A stretch of DNA of 64,000 nt from Hemibagrus wyckioides (Eukaryota; Chordata; Actinopteri; Siluriformes; Bagridae), in assembly GCF_019097595.1 (NCBI RefSeq), contig NC_080717.1, positions 3,666,001 through 3,730,000 on the forward strand, read 5' to 3'. Numbering within the stretch: the first letter of the stretch is position 1; each line of letters begins with the position of its first letter. Position numbers and translations under genes: made by a program. Below, one piece after another: positions 11,903 through 25,377 of the stretch. Below the pieces are notes generated by a model. It ran no database searches and was not told the DNA's origin. It saw nothing but the letters and a program-made list of their open reading frames with translations.

Positions 11903-14110
11903 CAGGCTAAGCTGTGCCTCAAATGTTAAACTAACAAAGCTAATGCTGCTAGCCTGCTTTACATGGACAGTGGGTCTTCTGTTTAGATCAGGAAGCTGGA
12001 TCTGAACTGTGTTACTCTCGAGCAATGACAGGACTGTTAAAAGAAAGAAAGAACTGGCCAATCATGGAACAGTGTTCATGCCATAGATATTCTGGTGTAC
12101 TGCGTTCACCTTGAAAACTCTCAGGGCAGGAAGAATCTTGTGTGTGAAACTGAAACTGAACACGGTCCTGGAGACCAAGCACAAGGCTAACACACTGACT
12201 GTACTGACTTTAGCCTGCCTCTGGAATCTGTTAGAACCCTCCTCTATCCTGTTCACCAGTGGAAAGGGACATTAGTAGTTACGCAACAACATGGTAATCT
12301 GAGTAGTTCAAGTATGGGTGTATCTGAAATAGCAATATTTCTAGGATTTTCTAGGATTTTAAAAACCTCATTATCACAACTGGGGTGAGAACCAGTCCAG
12401 CAAACAGCCTCCAGCAATAAGTGGGCAGAAACTCAAGTCTCGAGCTTTCTCCAGTGGTTCCTCTAGTGGAATCATTAAGGTTTCCATGTAGAACCCTGAA
12501 ATGGTATGTGTCTTAAGCCAGAAATCTTAAAAGAACCCTTGAAGAACCATTATATTAACTAGGTAAATATGTGGTACAAACTCCAAATTATTGGTACTTG
12601 CTTTGTCTTGATATGTAGAATGCATTTAGAATCTTGGTACTAGGTAAATGCAAGGAAAAGGGGTTCTTGAATGGTTTTATAAGGATTCAGTGGATTCAGT
12701 AACAAAGTAGCAGTTCTACTTAAGCATTTCTACTTAAATCATATCTGATTAGCCAGTTGGAACTTGTTAGCAAGTTATAGACTTGGTACTTAATACACTC
12801 TAAAAAGAAGAGTTCTTTATGGGTCCATTTGATTATTAAGGGTTCTTAGCTAACAGAAAGGGTTCTTAGACACCCGATATAGGTTTTTATCCAACTTGTG
12901 CATGAAACCCTTTCTGATAGGGAGACACTTTGTTGTTCTGTTCTACATGGAACTACCGAGGGTTCCTCTAGACCAGGGGTGTCCAATCTTATCCACAAAG
13001 GGCCGGTGTGGGTGCAGGTTTTCATACCAATCAAGCAGGAGCCACACCTGATTCCACCTGTTTAATCAACTGATCTTGGCTTTCAATAGACTCTGGTGTA
13101 GCTTCTGCTAGGTTCGAATGAAAACCTGTACCCACACCGACGCTTTGTGGATAATATTGGTCATCCTTGCCCTAGGGGGACAATGAAGAACCATTACAGA
13201 TACACAATATACATATAACAATGAAACACCTACACGGTGACCAACAAGTTAAAATCTGACACACACATCCCTAACCCTAACCCCAAACACACACACACAC
13301 TACCATGTTAAGTGTCACAGCTATAATTCGAATGAACCCATGCTCAGAGATATCAGATCAGTAGTGGTTCCACCGTGGTTCTTTTCCCCTGATAGACAGT
13401 GTAGAGGAGATACGACTAATGCATAGCAAACAGATGGACTACGGTCAGTATACAACAATACACAGCACGGTATTGGAATATGTGAGTGTCTTTGAAAAGC
13501 TGATGAGGATGAGCAGTTCTGTTTACAGAGTGAACTTTTTTTTTTTAATAGGAGTGTATCAGAAACCCATACTGTGGACCTTTTGCAATTTCCTGTTGTT
13601 TGCTTTTAAATGTGAAGACTGAATAGCTGGGTAAAGAAAGAGAAAACAGAATGGGAGATTTTTTTTCTTCTTCTCCTTGTTGTGTTTGTTTTTCTGTTCT
13701 GATCTGTTTTTTTTTTTTTTTTGGTATGTATTTGTTTGATTATATGCAGTATTAATATTGTTTATCCTGTCCAGAATATGCAAAAAACAGAGAATAATCT
13801 TAAAGCCATACAATACATTTACTTGCAATATTTGCAAAGTTTTTTTAGTATCTAAGATGGTTTTTTTTTTAATAAAATTACTCATTATGTTTTTTTTTAA
13901 AGATAAAATTACTCTTTTTGACAATCTTGCGGTGAGATAATCGTGTATATATAGTAAAATGTTGAGATAAACTCTTTGGCTTTCCTGGCTCTATAAAATT
14001 CTCTTTAAAGAACATAAATATTGTGAATGCTGCTGCACGGACACTGCGATTTCACTGTGGTGCTGATGTAAGCATATTTTAATGATATTTTTGTAATAAA
14101 CAAATTATTT
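11903..14110 (+). other. Probable fgfrl1 3' untranslated region
   Basis: No other gene was seen after the stop codon at 11,900-11,902. A polyadenylation signal AATAAA lies at about 14,095 (TTTTTGTAATAAACAAATT), followed by a GT/T-rich stretch. A UTR of about 2.2 kb is plausible but unproven. A hAT-like palindromic MITE lies inside it (12,975-13,175). Confidence 0.5.
12975..13175. mobile_element. Palindromic MITE, hAT-like
   Basis: The left arm CAGGGGTGTCCAATCTTATC, then CACAAAGGGCCGGTGTGGGT and GCAGGTTTTCAT, is mirrored by the right arm ATGAAAACCTGTACCCACAC, CGACGCTTTGTGGATAATAT and a decayed end. The two long inverted arms enclose about 70 bases. This pattern is common in fish genomes. It sits in the presumed fgfrl1 3' UTR, so a transcript copy would fold into a hairpin. 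Confidence 0.75.
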
Positions 14111-14865
14111 TGGGCTGTATTTTGGTCTTGAGTTCATTTGTTATTTGTTGGTTCAAAATGATGCAATATAATATGCATTTGAGATGTTCCTTTTTTGGCC
14201 TTAAAACAAGAAATATAACCAAAAGTTCTTCTGCAATTGCTTTGCTTCTTTATGATTCATGAAATAAGATTCATTTTGTCCTTAAAATTAATGACCAGTG
14301 ACCCTGAATGACCCTGATGTGTATCAGCGGTTACTGTGGAGGTTAACGATCGCTGTTATTCCTTAGCATACTGCTAATTTGGATCACTACATGCTTTTTA
14401 AAAATAGAAGATGGTGAAGGTAAAGGAGGACAAAATATAGCTGAAAAAAAAAAAAATTCTAGCAGTAAGTCAAAAATGTTGCTGATTCCAATTTATTTAA
14501 ATATTTAATTTCTGAAAGCAGTAGAAACTATTAAAATTGAGCCAATAGCGCCCCCTCTCTTTCACAAAACATACAAACAAACAAACAAACAAAGAAACAG
14601 ACAAAAAACTCATGTTACATCACTTTGACATTAACCATGCCTTTTGGTTTCGTAAACAAAGAACAAGACTTTATTGATTTTTCAGCTCAAACCAGAGCAA
14701 ATATGTTTTATTTTCAGCTCTTCTTATGTCAGAATTTAAAATTGTTCATAAACACTATCAAACTGTACAATTAGTTTCAGCTAAGTAGCTAACTAGCATA
14801 TCAGTAAAGTCAACTTGGTGCTAAGAACTGAAGAGGTTTATCTTGCAAAGTAGTTAACTTACCTA

Positions 14866-15092
14866 ATTTGGGTGGTGGTAGCTCAAGTGGTTAAGGCTCT
14901 GGGTTGCTGTCTGGAAGATCGGGGTTCAAGACCCAGCACTGCCAAGCTGCCACTGTTGGGCCCTTGAGCAAGGCTCCCAACCACCCTGCTCCAGGGGCGC
15001 TGCATCATGGCTGACCCTGCACTCTGACCCCAACCCTCAAGGATGGGATATGTGAAGAAAGAATTTCACTGTGCAGTAATGTATATGTAACA
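14866..15092 (+). repeat. tRNA-derived SINE
   Basis: An A-box-like segment (GTAGCTCAAGTGGTTAAGGC) and a B-box-like segment (GGGGTTCAAGACCC) lie about 30 bases apart. They are followed by a body with GGGCCCTTGAGCAAGGC and a tail ending in AAAGAATTTCACTGTGCAGT. This order is that of a tRNA-derived SINE. It is not a functional tRNA gene. Confidence 0.75.
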
Positions 15093-15307
15093 AATAAGGA
15101 CAGTTTAATTTATGTCACTTTAAGAGCCCTACAAAGTTTACTTGAATCCTTCTTCATGAATCTAAATACTTATTCCTAAACATCTAGGTCACAATCTTAA
15201 AAAGGAGTTAGACATTTATCCAAAATTGACAACTTAAAATTTTTGGCACAGCACCTCAGCTTTCTGTGCTAAGACTAGATGTCCTCCATGTTGAGGGGAT
15301 GTGGTAG

Positions 15308-16085
15308 CTTATGCCGAGTTCACACTGCATGACTTTTCAGTCACTGACTACTTTTACAAAATCAAGGCAAATCGGAGCTTGTGTACGCGAGAGACAATCG
15401 TGTAGTGTGAATGACCAAAAACTCTATCTGACCAAGATATTTGGCATGCTAAATATCTGGACCAAAGTTGTGCAGTGTGAAAGGAGCTCCGAGTGAAAAC
15501 TCCCTACCTCGGCGATGACCTACTGTACAGCCAATGAGAAAGCGATATACAGGGCAGTGAGCAGTTTGGGGAGGAGTTATAGACCACAATATCAGCAAGC
15601 ATGTCTTCGGTTAAAGCACAATATTATAGTTTAATGAAGTTTATAGATTTTTATTAGAAAAACATGTCTTAATTATAGTTATATCAGAATAAATAAGCTA
15701 TACAATTACAGAATTAAAGCAGAAACATTAGCTTGACCATCAGCAGCTGGACATTGCAAAATTATTCATTTGTGCAATCATGCAGAATGCACAATCCTTA
15801 TTCCCCGCACAGACCATTTGGCTTGTGAAATTTTCGCGAGAACTCTGATCTTACATGTGATCTTGCGTTATTTCCTTATTATTTCTCACGTACGTTTGGT
15901 TGTGAAAAGTAGTTTGCAGAGCAGACAGAGCTGTTGGCAATTCTTTCTATTGTGAAGTCATGCAGTGTGAAAGCTCCTGTCACCAATCCATCATGCAGTG
16001 TGAACACAGCAGAGCCTGAATGCTACCCTAAATAGTCCTGCAGTGTGAAAGCAATCCTGATCCGATGCAGTGTGATCTCGGTATT
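15308..16085. mobile_element. Non-autonomous DNA transposon with TTCACACTGCATGA termini
   Basis: The left end reads GAGTTCACACTGCATGACTT. The right part has the inverted form CATGCAGTGTGAACAC near 15,993. The core GCAGTGTGA(A) is repeated at about 15,402, 15,472, 15,962, 15,993, 16,040 and 16,066, so one motif is iterated at the right end. No transposase was found. The family was not identified; a PIF/Harbinger or hAT MITE is possible. Confidence 0.5.
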
Positions 16086-16260
16086 AGTGGTTAAGATGCA
16101 GGACTCCTGACTGGAAGGCTGTGATTTTGATTCCCAGGTCCACCAAGCTGCTACTGCTGGGCCCCCGAGCAAGGCCCTTAACCCTCAGTTGTAACAAATA
16201 AGATAAACTGTAAGTCACTCTGGATAAGGGCATCTGCCAAATGCCAGAAATGTAAATGTT
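16068..16260 (+). repeat. tRNA-derived SINE
   Basis: The copy has TAGTGGTTAAGATGCAGGAC (A box), GATTTTGATTCCCAGGTCCA (B-box region), GAGCAAGGCCCTTAACC and the tail GTCACTCTGGATAAGGGCAT CTGCCAAATGCC. It belongs to the same tail family as the copies near 19,190, 36,620 and 59,510. Confidence 0.8.
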
Positions 16261-17504
16261 GAACATGTTGACAAGCAACAAATTTATAAGCTTCAATTTC
16301 TGTCTAGTGTCTACACCTAGATTTTCTATGAGATATTTCTATATCTTTATCATTGCACTCTGCTTAGCAACATGTAGCCCCTGAAAAGAGGCAGAATCTT
16401 CTAGATTTATACCATTTCAAAGTGTTAAGGCTAGCTGAGTAGCACTTCCTGTTTTTAGAGCTAATTAGTGGAGAAATGAAGGTGTCTATAGTTTAATCTA
16501 TAATTTAAGTAATTAGACATTGTTACATTGTACTAAACACTTATTACACTAAAAGGCACCTGTTTCTGCATGTGTGTCATAAATAAACATACAAACTTTC
16601 ATTTTGCAAAGAAAAATGAACAAATGCAACGTAGACATATCTCACTTTGGTGCTCATGTAAATGTATTAAACTGATGTTTTTTTTCCTAATAAACAAATG
16701 ATGTTCTGTTTCTTTTGGCTGCACCATATGTCTAGTTGGTGTATTTGTAGTGAGAATGAGAACTTGGCCACTGCTGAGGTATGTGTTGACTTTGCTCTCG
16801 GTGCTGTATTAGTTTAGCAGAGGAATGCAGTGAGAAAATTAAGAGCCACAGTCCCAGCAGGATCCACTGGTTATTAATACTGAGTTCGGTTACAGCCACC
16901 GAGGTAGGTGTGGGCTTGGTGATGGATTTTCACAGCAGATATTACTGGGTGTGAGACAGGATGGCATCCATGGTTGGGATGCCAGTCAATTGCAGAACAC
17001 ACACTTACTATACACACTAAGGTCATACCTGTTTGGAGAAGAAACACAAAGATTTGATCGTATTTAAATGATACTTTTTCAGAAAACCTGTTTGCCTCTG
17101 CCAGGAGGATAACAAATTTATAAATACTTGAATCTTGATCTTGGAGAAATATTATTTTGGAGTTTTTTTTTTATTGGAGTGCTTAGATTTTTCAGGGGTT
17201 CCATGTAGAACCCTGAAACAGTGTGTTCCTTTATCAGAAAGGTTGTGTGCTCCAAACAGAATTGTGTAAGCTGGAAATATTGAAAGAACCCTTGAAGAAC
17301 CATCATATTAACTGGGTATTTAGACCTGGGGATACCTTAAGGACACCGAAATAGACATGGGGACACCTTAAGGACACTGATTCAGACCTGGGGACACCTT
17401 AAGGACAACAAAACAGACCTGAGAACAACTTAAGTACACCAGAATAGACCTGGGGACACCTTAAAGACAATAAAACAGACCTCTGTAATTATTTTGTCTT
17501 GATA

Positions 17505-18353
17505 CAGATGTTGATCTTTCGGCTGCTCCCTATGTGTGTGAGGGGTCGCCACAGTGGACCAACTGGTCCGCACATCAACTTGGCACAGGTTTTACTCCGG
17601 ATATCCTTCCTCAATCGGGATCAAGTCTGGGCTCTGGCTGGGCCACTCGAGGACATTCACAGAGTTCTCCTGTAGCCACTCCTTTGTTATCTTGGCTGTG
17701 TGCTTAGGGTTGTTGTCCTGTTGGAAGATGAACCTTCACCCCAATCTGAGGTCCAGAGCAAAGAGTTCAATCTTTGTTTCATCAGACCAGAGAATTTTGT
17801 TTATCATGGTCTGAGAATGCTTCAGGTGCCTTTTAGCAAACTCCAGGCAGGCTGTCATGTGCCTTTTACTGAGGAGTGGCTTCCGTCTGGCCACTCTGTG
17901 CCTTAATACAATCCTGTCTTGGAGGTCTACAGACAATTCCTTGGACTTCATGGCTTGGTGTGTGCTCTGACGTGCACTGTTAACTGTGGGACCTTATATA
18001 AGGTGTGTGCCTTTCCAAATCATGTCCAATCAACTGAATTTACCACAGGTGGACTCCAATCAAGTTGTAGAAACATCTCAAGGATGATCCCCGGAAACAG
18101 GATGCACCTGAGCTCAATTTTGAGTGTCATGGCAAAGGCTGTGAATACTTATGTACATGTGATTTTTTTCGTTTTTTATTTTTAATAAATTTGCAAAGAT
18201 TTCAAACTACTTTATTTTATGTTGTCATTATGGGGTATTGTTTGTAGAATTCTGAGAAAAATAATTAATTGAATCCATTTTAGAATAAGGCTATAATATA
18301 ACAAAATGTGGAAAAAGTGAAGTGCTATGAATACTTTCCAGATGCACTGTACT
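17505..18353 (-). mobile_element. Tc1-like transposon relic, truncated
   Basis: The minus strand carries a broken transposase: VDLQDRIVLRHRVARRKPLL, HMTACLEFAKRHL and the first catalytic region ILWSDETKIELF. One terminus is visible near 18,305-18,353 (reverse strand TACAGTGCATCTGGAAAGTA, TTCATAGCACTTCAC). The other end abuts an unrelated repeat at about 17,515-17,600 (CTTTCGGCTGCTCCC, GGGGTCGCCACAG). Frameshifts and loss of the second half of the catalytic domain make it inactive. Confidence 0.75.
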
Positions 18354-18459
18354 TTGAACACATTTAGAATCTTGGTACTATGTCAATTCCAGGAAAAGAG
18401 CTTCTTGAAAGGTTTGATAAGAGTTCAGTGGGTTCAATATACACAACACAGAACCACAA

Positions 18460-18720
18460 GTCTATCCTGAGATAATTTAAGATCACTGGGCATGAGATAG
18501 AAATATACCCTGGACCCCATGAACACACATTCACTCCTAGAGACAATTTTGCATTATTAATCCACCTAAGGGCATGTTTTTGGGAGGTCAGTGGAAACCC
18601 AGAAGGACTCCACATGGATATGAGTCATTTATCCAAAAATGAAAAATGGGGCAGAATCCAATCCAAGCATACTTCTGAGGATGAGAGTTCATCGTGCTAC
18701 TGTTGGGATTTAAAGACATC
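18460..18720 (+). repeat. Decayed copy of the interspersed repeat near 5,000
   Basis: It has CATTCACTCCTAGAGACAAT, AATCCACCTAAGGGCATGTT and TTTTGGGAGGTCAGTGGAAA in the same order as the widespread fish repeat seen at 5,000-5,310. No coding content was recognised. Confidence 0.5.
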
Positions 18721-19187
18721 ATAGCAGAACTAACTCTTAATCACTGATATGTCACTGTAAGCAAGCAGGCCTTTCACCTTTTCTGAATGCTAATCTTGTT
18801 ACATTAGCATGTGATTTACAATGGAAATGTCCTATCTGGACAAACAACACTGCCATCTACTGGCCATGAAAAAAGTAGTCATAGAAAAAAAAAAATTGTG
18901 GCATGAAAACTGGAATGAAAATTTGATATTTAGTCTTCTTTCAAACCAAAAAGAATTATTAAATAAATAATAAAATTTAAAAAAATAAAATAAAATAATA
19001 AAACTTTCTGTATAATAATAATAAACAATGGTGCAAAATGGAGGCAAAATAAAATTGACTTTGTCTTGAAAAAGATGAAAAAGATGTTGCTATTAAACAA
19101 ACCAACAAATAAACTTTATGAATGAGAAAGAAAAATATGTTTGCAAAAATATTCAGTTTGTCCAAAAGCACAATCAACTTTTTTGGG

Positions 19188-19350
19188 ATGTGGTAACTTA
19201 GTGGGTAAGGCATTGGTGATTGTGAGTTCGAATTTCACGTCCACCAAGCTACCCCTGGTGGGCCCTTGAGCAAGGCCCCTAACCCCAGTTGCTCAGTTGT
19301 ATAAAAAAAAGTCACTCTGGTTAAGGGCATCTGCCAAATGCCAGAATGAT
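19188..19350 (+). repeat. tRNA-derived SINE
   Basis: GATGTGGTAACTTAGTGGGT (A-box region), GAGTTCGAATTTCACG (B-box region), GGGCCCTTGAGCAAGGCCCC and the tail GTCACTCTGGTTAAGGGCAT are present in order. The tail is that of the other SINE copies in the window. Confidence 0.8.
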
Positions 19351-20428
19351 TGGAAGGAAATAACGCATAATATTCACTAGGTGGAGCCAATGCTGCATGA
19401 CCATCATGTCCACTAAAACTCTGACAACAAAGGGTTAATTCCAGAAAAACGCTAACGTTAATTAATGTAGTGATAAAAAGGCATTTAAAAAAAAAGAGGA
19501 AGTGTCTTTTCTCACAGAAAGAAGAACACATGCTCTTTGGGGTTGGCTTGTGGTTGGGAGGTTGACCTGCTGCTGCTTTATGTCCTGTATATTTATATCT
19601 AGAGGATCGCAAAGATCAGAAGATCCTCATAGTATAAATAAGGGTTAAGAATACAGTCAGGCTAAAAACGCTGAGAAGAGTTAGTAAAGCAACAAGAACA
19701 TATATACAGGAGAAAAGTAATTCATAATAATAAAAAGTAATTAAAGTTATATAAGCTTAATTTAAAAAAAAAAAAACCTTTCAAACAGTTGTCAAGTACA
19801 GGTTTATTTTTTTATATTTATTTACTTAGTTTATCATAAAATTTTATTATATTAAATTTATTTTTTTATTTTTTTTTTATTTTTATTTTTTTTTATTTTT
19901 TTTATTTATTTTTTTATTTATTTTGTTGTTGCAAAATTTTATTAAGAAAAAAAAATCATACAGTTAGATAAAATGTCAAATCCTCAGGACCACCGTAGAA
20001 CAGTGCAATTTCATCTAATCTAAACTAATCTTACATAATACATAATGCCGCATGACGGCTTAGTGGTTACTACAGTAGACTACACACATCCAGGGTTGGG
20101 GTTGATTTCTGCCTCCGCCCTGTGTGTGTGTGTGTGTGATTGTGCCTTGTGGTGGGTTAAGCACAACATTCAGGGTGTCCCATATCTTGAATCTGTCATA
20201 TTTCAGGCTCCCTGTGTAGGAAAAAGTTTACAAAAAAAATGGATAATCTAACATAGTGCAATATAAAAAATGTGTTATATATATTTGGGATATAGTATAT
20301 ATATATATATATATATATATAAACCTTTAAGTTAATTAGAGCTAACATGCGCCCTACACCATCAGGTAATGATAATTAATATAACAATATATGCAAGATA
20401 CATATCACACACACACACACACGCACAC

Positions 20429-20460
<32 letters not shown>

Positions 20461-20465
<5 letters not shown>

Positions 20466-21570
20466 CTTGTGCTCAAAATGATTCATACCCTTCGTAATTT
20501 TATTGTGTTTTTGAGTTGTCTTCTGTGATGAATGAGTTTTATAACACTTTCATATATTTAATATGTAACAAACAACTGAAGAAATAACATGTGATATTTC
20601 AAGAAATATGACATTCCATGGGTTTTTAATGACAAATATTCAAAAACCACCATGTTCAGAAAAATTAATACCCCTTTTATTACAATGTTTCAATAATCAA
20701 TAGAAAAGCCTTTGTTCTTAATGACGGCCTGCAAATGCTTCTTGTTGGTCTCCACAAGATTTCTACAGGTCTGCTGCGGAATGTTTCCCCACTCTTCCTT
20801 TGCAAAAGCCTCCAGGTGTTGGAGATTGAAAGACTTCCTAGCCTTTACCTGGATCTTCAACTCTCTCAATTAGGTTCAGGTCAGGGCTCTGACTTGGCCA
20901 CTCCAGAACATTTATTTCGTTGTCTCTGAACCATTGCTTGACCACTCGCGCTTCGGGTCATTATCCTGCTGGTAGGTCCAATCCACTGGCAGGTTAAGAT
21001 TGTGTGCTGCCACCACCAGGTTTTTATCAAGAATCTTGACATAGTCCTCCTTTTTCATGATACCACTGGCAGAGAAGTATCCCCATAGCATGATGTGACC
21101 ACCGCCATGCTTGACCGTTGGGATGGTATTCTTAGGACTGAAGGCTTCTACTTTCTTACGCCAAACATATGCAACATCCATTTGTCCAAAGAGCTCCAGT
21201 TTAGTCTCATCTGGCCTGACGATGGATGACCAGAAGTTCGGATCTCTATCTAGGTGACCCCTTGCAAAGGCCAGGCACGCATCCTGGTGTCTCTGGGTAA
21301 GGAGTGGTGCCTTTCTGGTTCGATGTTCATGGAGACCACCTCGATGCAGAATTCGCTGAACGGTGGATCTTGATACCGTCCCCCCTGTTTGGTTGAGTGT
21401 GTATTAGAGCTTTGGTGGTGATACGGGGGTTGTTGTTTGCATCATGGCAGATCTTTCTAGTGACTCTAGAGGATACTATGCGCCATTTAACATTATTAGG
21501 CCTTAAGTGATTACACAAAATTGATTAAATTGATTATAATCACTGGAGTGTGAAACCACCTGCACTTTCA
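20461..21570 (-). mobile_element. Tc1-like transposon relic
   Basis: The reverse strand encodes broken transposase segments: a zone near 21,330-21,480 (RKICHDANNNPRITTKAL), then DVAYVWRKKVEAFSPKNTIP, VKHGGGHIMLWGYFSASG and [10 protein letters not shown], the last standing for the second catalytic Asp region. The left side near 20,461-20,520 reads TACTTGTGCTCAAAATGATTC, terminus-like sequence. Stops and frameshifts separate the parts. It is a different Tc1 lineage from the intact element at 44,591. Confidence 0.75.
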
Positions 21571-21699
21571 CAAAAGAAGGAAGTTTTGCTGAGATTGGGA
21601 ATAGGGTATGATTCATTCTGAACAGGCTCATATGTGGGGTATATACAGTATATATAAGACTAATGTGTAAATTCAACATGTAAATCATGTGATTATTGG

Positions 21700-21753
21700 C
21701 ATGTTAAGTTGTTGGTGTTTCTGTAATATCAGGATAGCGTGTTTTCAGTGTGT

Positions 21754-21786
<33 letters not shown>

Positions 21787-22169
21787 GAGTGTTTAACCCA
21801 CATGACCTAAGAAAAGCACCTGCAGATGTTTGATGAAATCAGGACAAATCTCTGTGCCCTGCAGCGACTCGGCAGCCGATGAGAGAAAAAGCGAAAAAGC
21901 TTTTGATCTGCTGGGTTATAAGAAGCTCCGCCCACAAGCCTCCTCTCAGGAAGTTCAGTGCAGGTTGTGTTGCTGGATCTTGGCCTGACACGTGGCCGGG
22001 GTGAGGACTTTCAACACCTGCTTTTCACTTAAACGTGACCAGACGTGTTGGACATCAGCAACGTATTTAATATTTAAACTGCCTCTTAGCACTGCAGCTG
22101 ATTAATATAAAAGATTAAGAGTATACATTATTATACAGAACAGTATAAGAGTATACATCACACACACAC

Positions 22170-22207
<38 letters not shown>

Positions 22208-22339
22208 TTTGCATCAGATGCAGTTCTTTTGAGGTTTTTGGAGTTTTTTTCATCTCTGAGCATGAATCATTCAAAATGATTTCCAGAAAAATATTTAAAT
22301 CTGCAGCACATGTGTTGAATAACAATCATTTGAAAAGGG

Positions 22340-22385
<46 letters not shown>

Positions 22386-22480
22386 AGAGAGAGAGAAAGA
22401 CAGCCTGACAGTGAGACACATATAAATGGCACTGGTAAAGAAGGCTTGTCAAAACCCACAAACACACACACACACGCATG

Positions 22481-22515
<35 letters not shown>

Positions 22516-24176
22516 CAGACTAAAGTCATGCTTGGACATTTGAAATGTATCTCTAAAATAAATAATAAATTTACTAAATAAAGAAGATGAGCTGGACGTC
22601 ACAGTGATGTGGCCTAAACCCAGTGCAGATGTTCTCCAGAGTCCTGCAGCAGAGAGTGAAGAAACCGAGATGTTCTCAACAGGAGGAACTTAAATAACAC
22701 GGGTGAAAATAACGTGTCTGACTTATGAAGCAGGCTGAGAAGACTCAAAGAGTTGAAAGAGTTCAGAAAGCCGCTGTAACGGCAAAGGACGGCTACTTAA
22801 ATGAAGAGGAATAATGCAATAATTATGCTTCATATTTAGGCTTCATATCATTCACAAAATTTGCACATATGCTTGAGCAACTGTCGTTTATTTCATTCTG
22901 TATTTGTGTTGATTCAGGTCGGCCGTGTGATTTTTACAGCTTTTGGCCTCATAAGAAGCTTGTTGAGTATCACCGCTCCTCAGCAGATGCAGAATTCACA
23001 CACAGGTCTGACCTGGAAAGTTAAAGCTGCAAGAGGTGTGGAACATTTCAGTGTGGTTTTAGCTCGCTGTACCTTCCTGTTTACCCGAGCAGAGCGCTTT
23101 ACACTGCAGAGCAAACCGACACACACGTATCCCATCTACAATGTTCAAATTTAGAATGAATGAGGACTGAATTAATTTCATTTATTCTCTTTCCCAAATG
23201 GGATTTAGGCACTTAAATTAAAGTTATTACTTATTTTTTATTTAATTTATAACTTATTAGCTATTAGCTTATTGTTTATGACCACAAGTGATAATGATGA
23301 TGGGTCTTAATATTTCAAATAAGGAAGTGCATTTAATCTCACAAAATATCGCCTCAGTCATCCATTTTTCATCAATCTAAATCTATTTTTTCTAAATTCA
23401 ATTTACAAATATATGTTTTAAAATGAAAATATATATATATATGATAAAAATTATATATATTATATAAAGGTAAGCGACACACACGCACCCAGCCATCCAC
23501 ATGATGTAAAAGAAAAGGGGATTCATCAGACCAGGTGACCTTCTTTCATTGCTCCGTGGTCCAGTTCCGAAACTCACGTGCCCATAAATGCCCATATATA
23601 AATTATATAGTAATAATACTGAAATTAATAAAAGGCGCAAAGTTAACACCCGGAAATTGATTATTTTCAGTGATTTAATTCTTATAAATCAAAGCAATAT
23701 GCAAACAATTACAATTTACATTTCTTAAAGAAAGACTTCTTGTTCTTTTACTCCATTTCAATGTGAATTGAATGTCATTGCGCATCATCAAGATGAGTAA
23801 CTGTCTGTATAAATATCATATCTGATGTCTTACATAATAAGCGAACCTGCAGTTGTGTGTTTCGAGCGGATTAAAGTGCAGGCTGAAATCTGGTGCTTTA
23901 GAAAAGAGCAGTTACAATATCACACATCTTTATGAAGTCTGAAGATGGTTCTAATTTTGCACCGTGTCTGAAAAAGAAAAGAAAACAACAGTGTGGCCTG
24001 AGACAAACAAAAATAGCCACACATCCTGTGGAAAGTTTGAGAGGTGAGAAACTCATAGTGTTTCAGAGAAAAGCGACTCGGTGGTCAGAGAGGCCTGCAG
24101 AGATGAAACACTCAGAGCTGCAGTGTGTGAAGGAGCAAAGAGACAAACAGAGGTACAAAACCACCAAACACACACA

Positions 24177-24207
<31 letters not shown>

Positions 24208-24228
24208 CAGAGGTGTCCACATGCACAA

Positions 24229-24259
<31 letters not shown>

Positions 24260-24757
24260 TATGTACACATGCGCATACACACATATATAATGTGCATATT
24301 GTTTGTGTTTAAATGTTTTCTTTTTGACAAATATATCATGATTATTTTCTCAGAATGCCTTTTCATATATTTTAAAATATTCAAATGAATAATCCCCCCC
24401 CCACACACACAAACACACTACATAAAAAACTGTTGTGATATTACTTTTAAGACACTTACTGTAGATATACAATATTTTAGATTCAGTGCAGTTTGTATGC
24501 ATTTAGCTTAACTACCACAATTTTATTAAACTTAATAATAATATATTTAGCTTGTAAAAGCATTTATATATGTCCTTCATAAATGACCTCAGACATGGTC
24601 ATGTACAGTATACAAAAATCCAGAAAAGGTTTAAAACACTTATTATATATAATGATAAATCCTTTAATATGTCAGTGTGTGCTGTTAATTCTCAGCAACA
24701 TAGCTATGTCTGTGTGTGTGTGTGTGGGTGGGTGGGGGGGGTGAAATGAGAGAGAGT

Positions 24758-24796
<39 letters not shown>

Positions 24797-25008
24797 TGAG
24801 AGAATGTGATTGGTTAGGGTCACACAGTGCTGAAGGAGGAGCCACATTAAGGCCTGAATAAAACTCCACCCACATCCACACAGACATGATCATGAATCAG
24901 AAAAAAAAAAATCAATGTTTAAGGTATCATTTCTTCTTCTTTTCTTTTCTTTTCTTTTCTTTTCTTTTTTTTATTGTTTAATAGTGTGGTCTCATGTTAT
25001 TTATCAAA

Positions 25009-25055
<47 letters not shown>

Positions 25056-25326
25056 AATTTATTGTTGAGTAAAAAATTGAAGTCAGTGTTTAGGCCTAGA
25101 TATAAAATGTTATGTGGCTACATCAATTAAACAAACATGAGATACACTAAATATTGTGGAGCTTTACTGCTGGCCTGAATAACAATGTAATGAATTAAGT
25201 TTCATTCATGTGCATGAAAATAAAATTCTATCAAAAATGTAAAAACCTAGTCTCTTATTGAGGACCACGTTTGAATCCAGTGTCATTACAGAAGCCACCA
25301 TGAATCCACAATCTGAATCCAGTCCG

Positions 25327-25377
<51 letters not shown>

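Noticed and set aside
13268..13290. CCCTAACCCTAACCCC resembling telomere repeat
   Set aside because: Barely two units in a CA-rich setting; too short to mean an interstitial telomere.
14880..14945. tRNA gene on the basis of A-box and B-box-like words
   Set aside because: No cloverleaf with matching acceptor stem was apparent, and the same head and body recur as a SINE elsewhere in the window.
23398..23649. Reverse-strand 83-codon ORF with VSFGTGPRSNERRSPGLMNP
   Set aside because: Its body is a dispersed fish repeat fragment next to AT-rich sequence; not a gene of its own.
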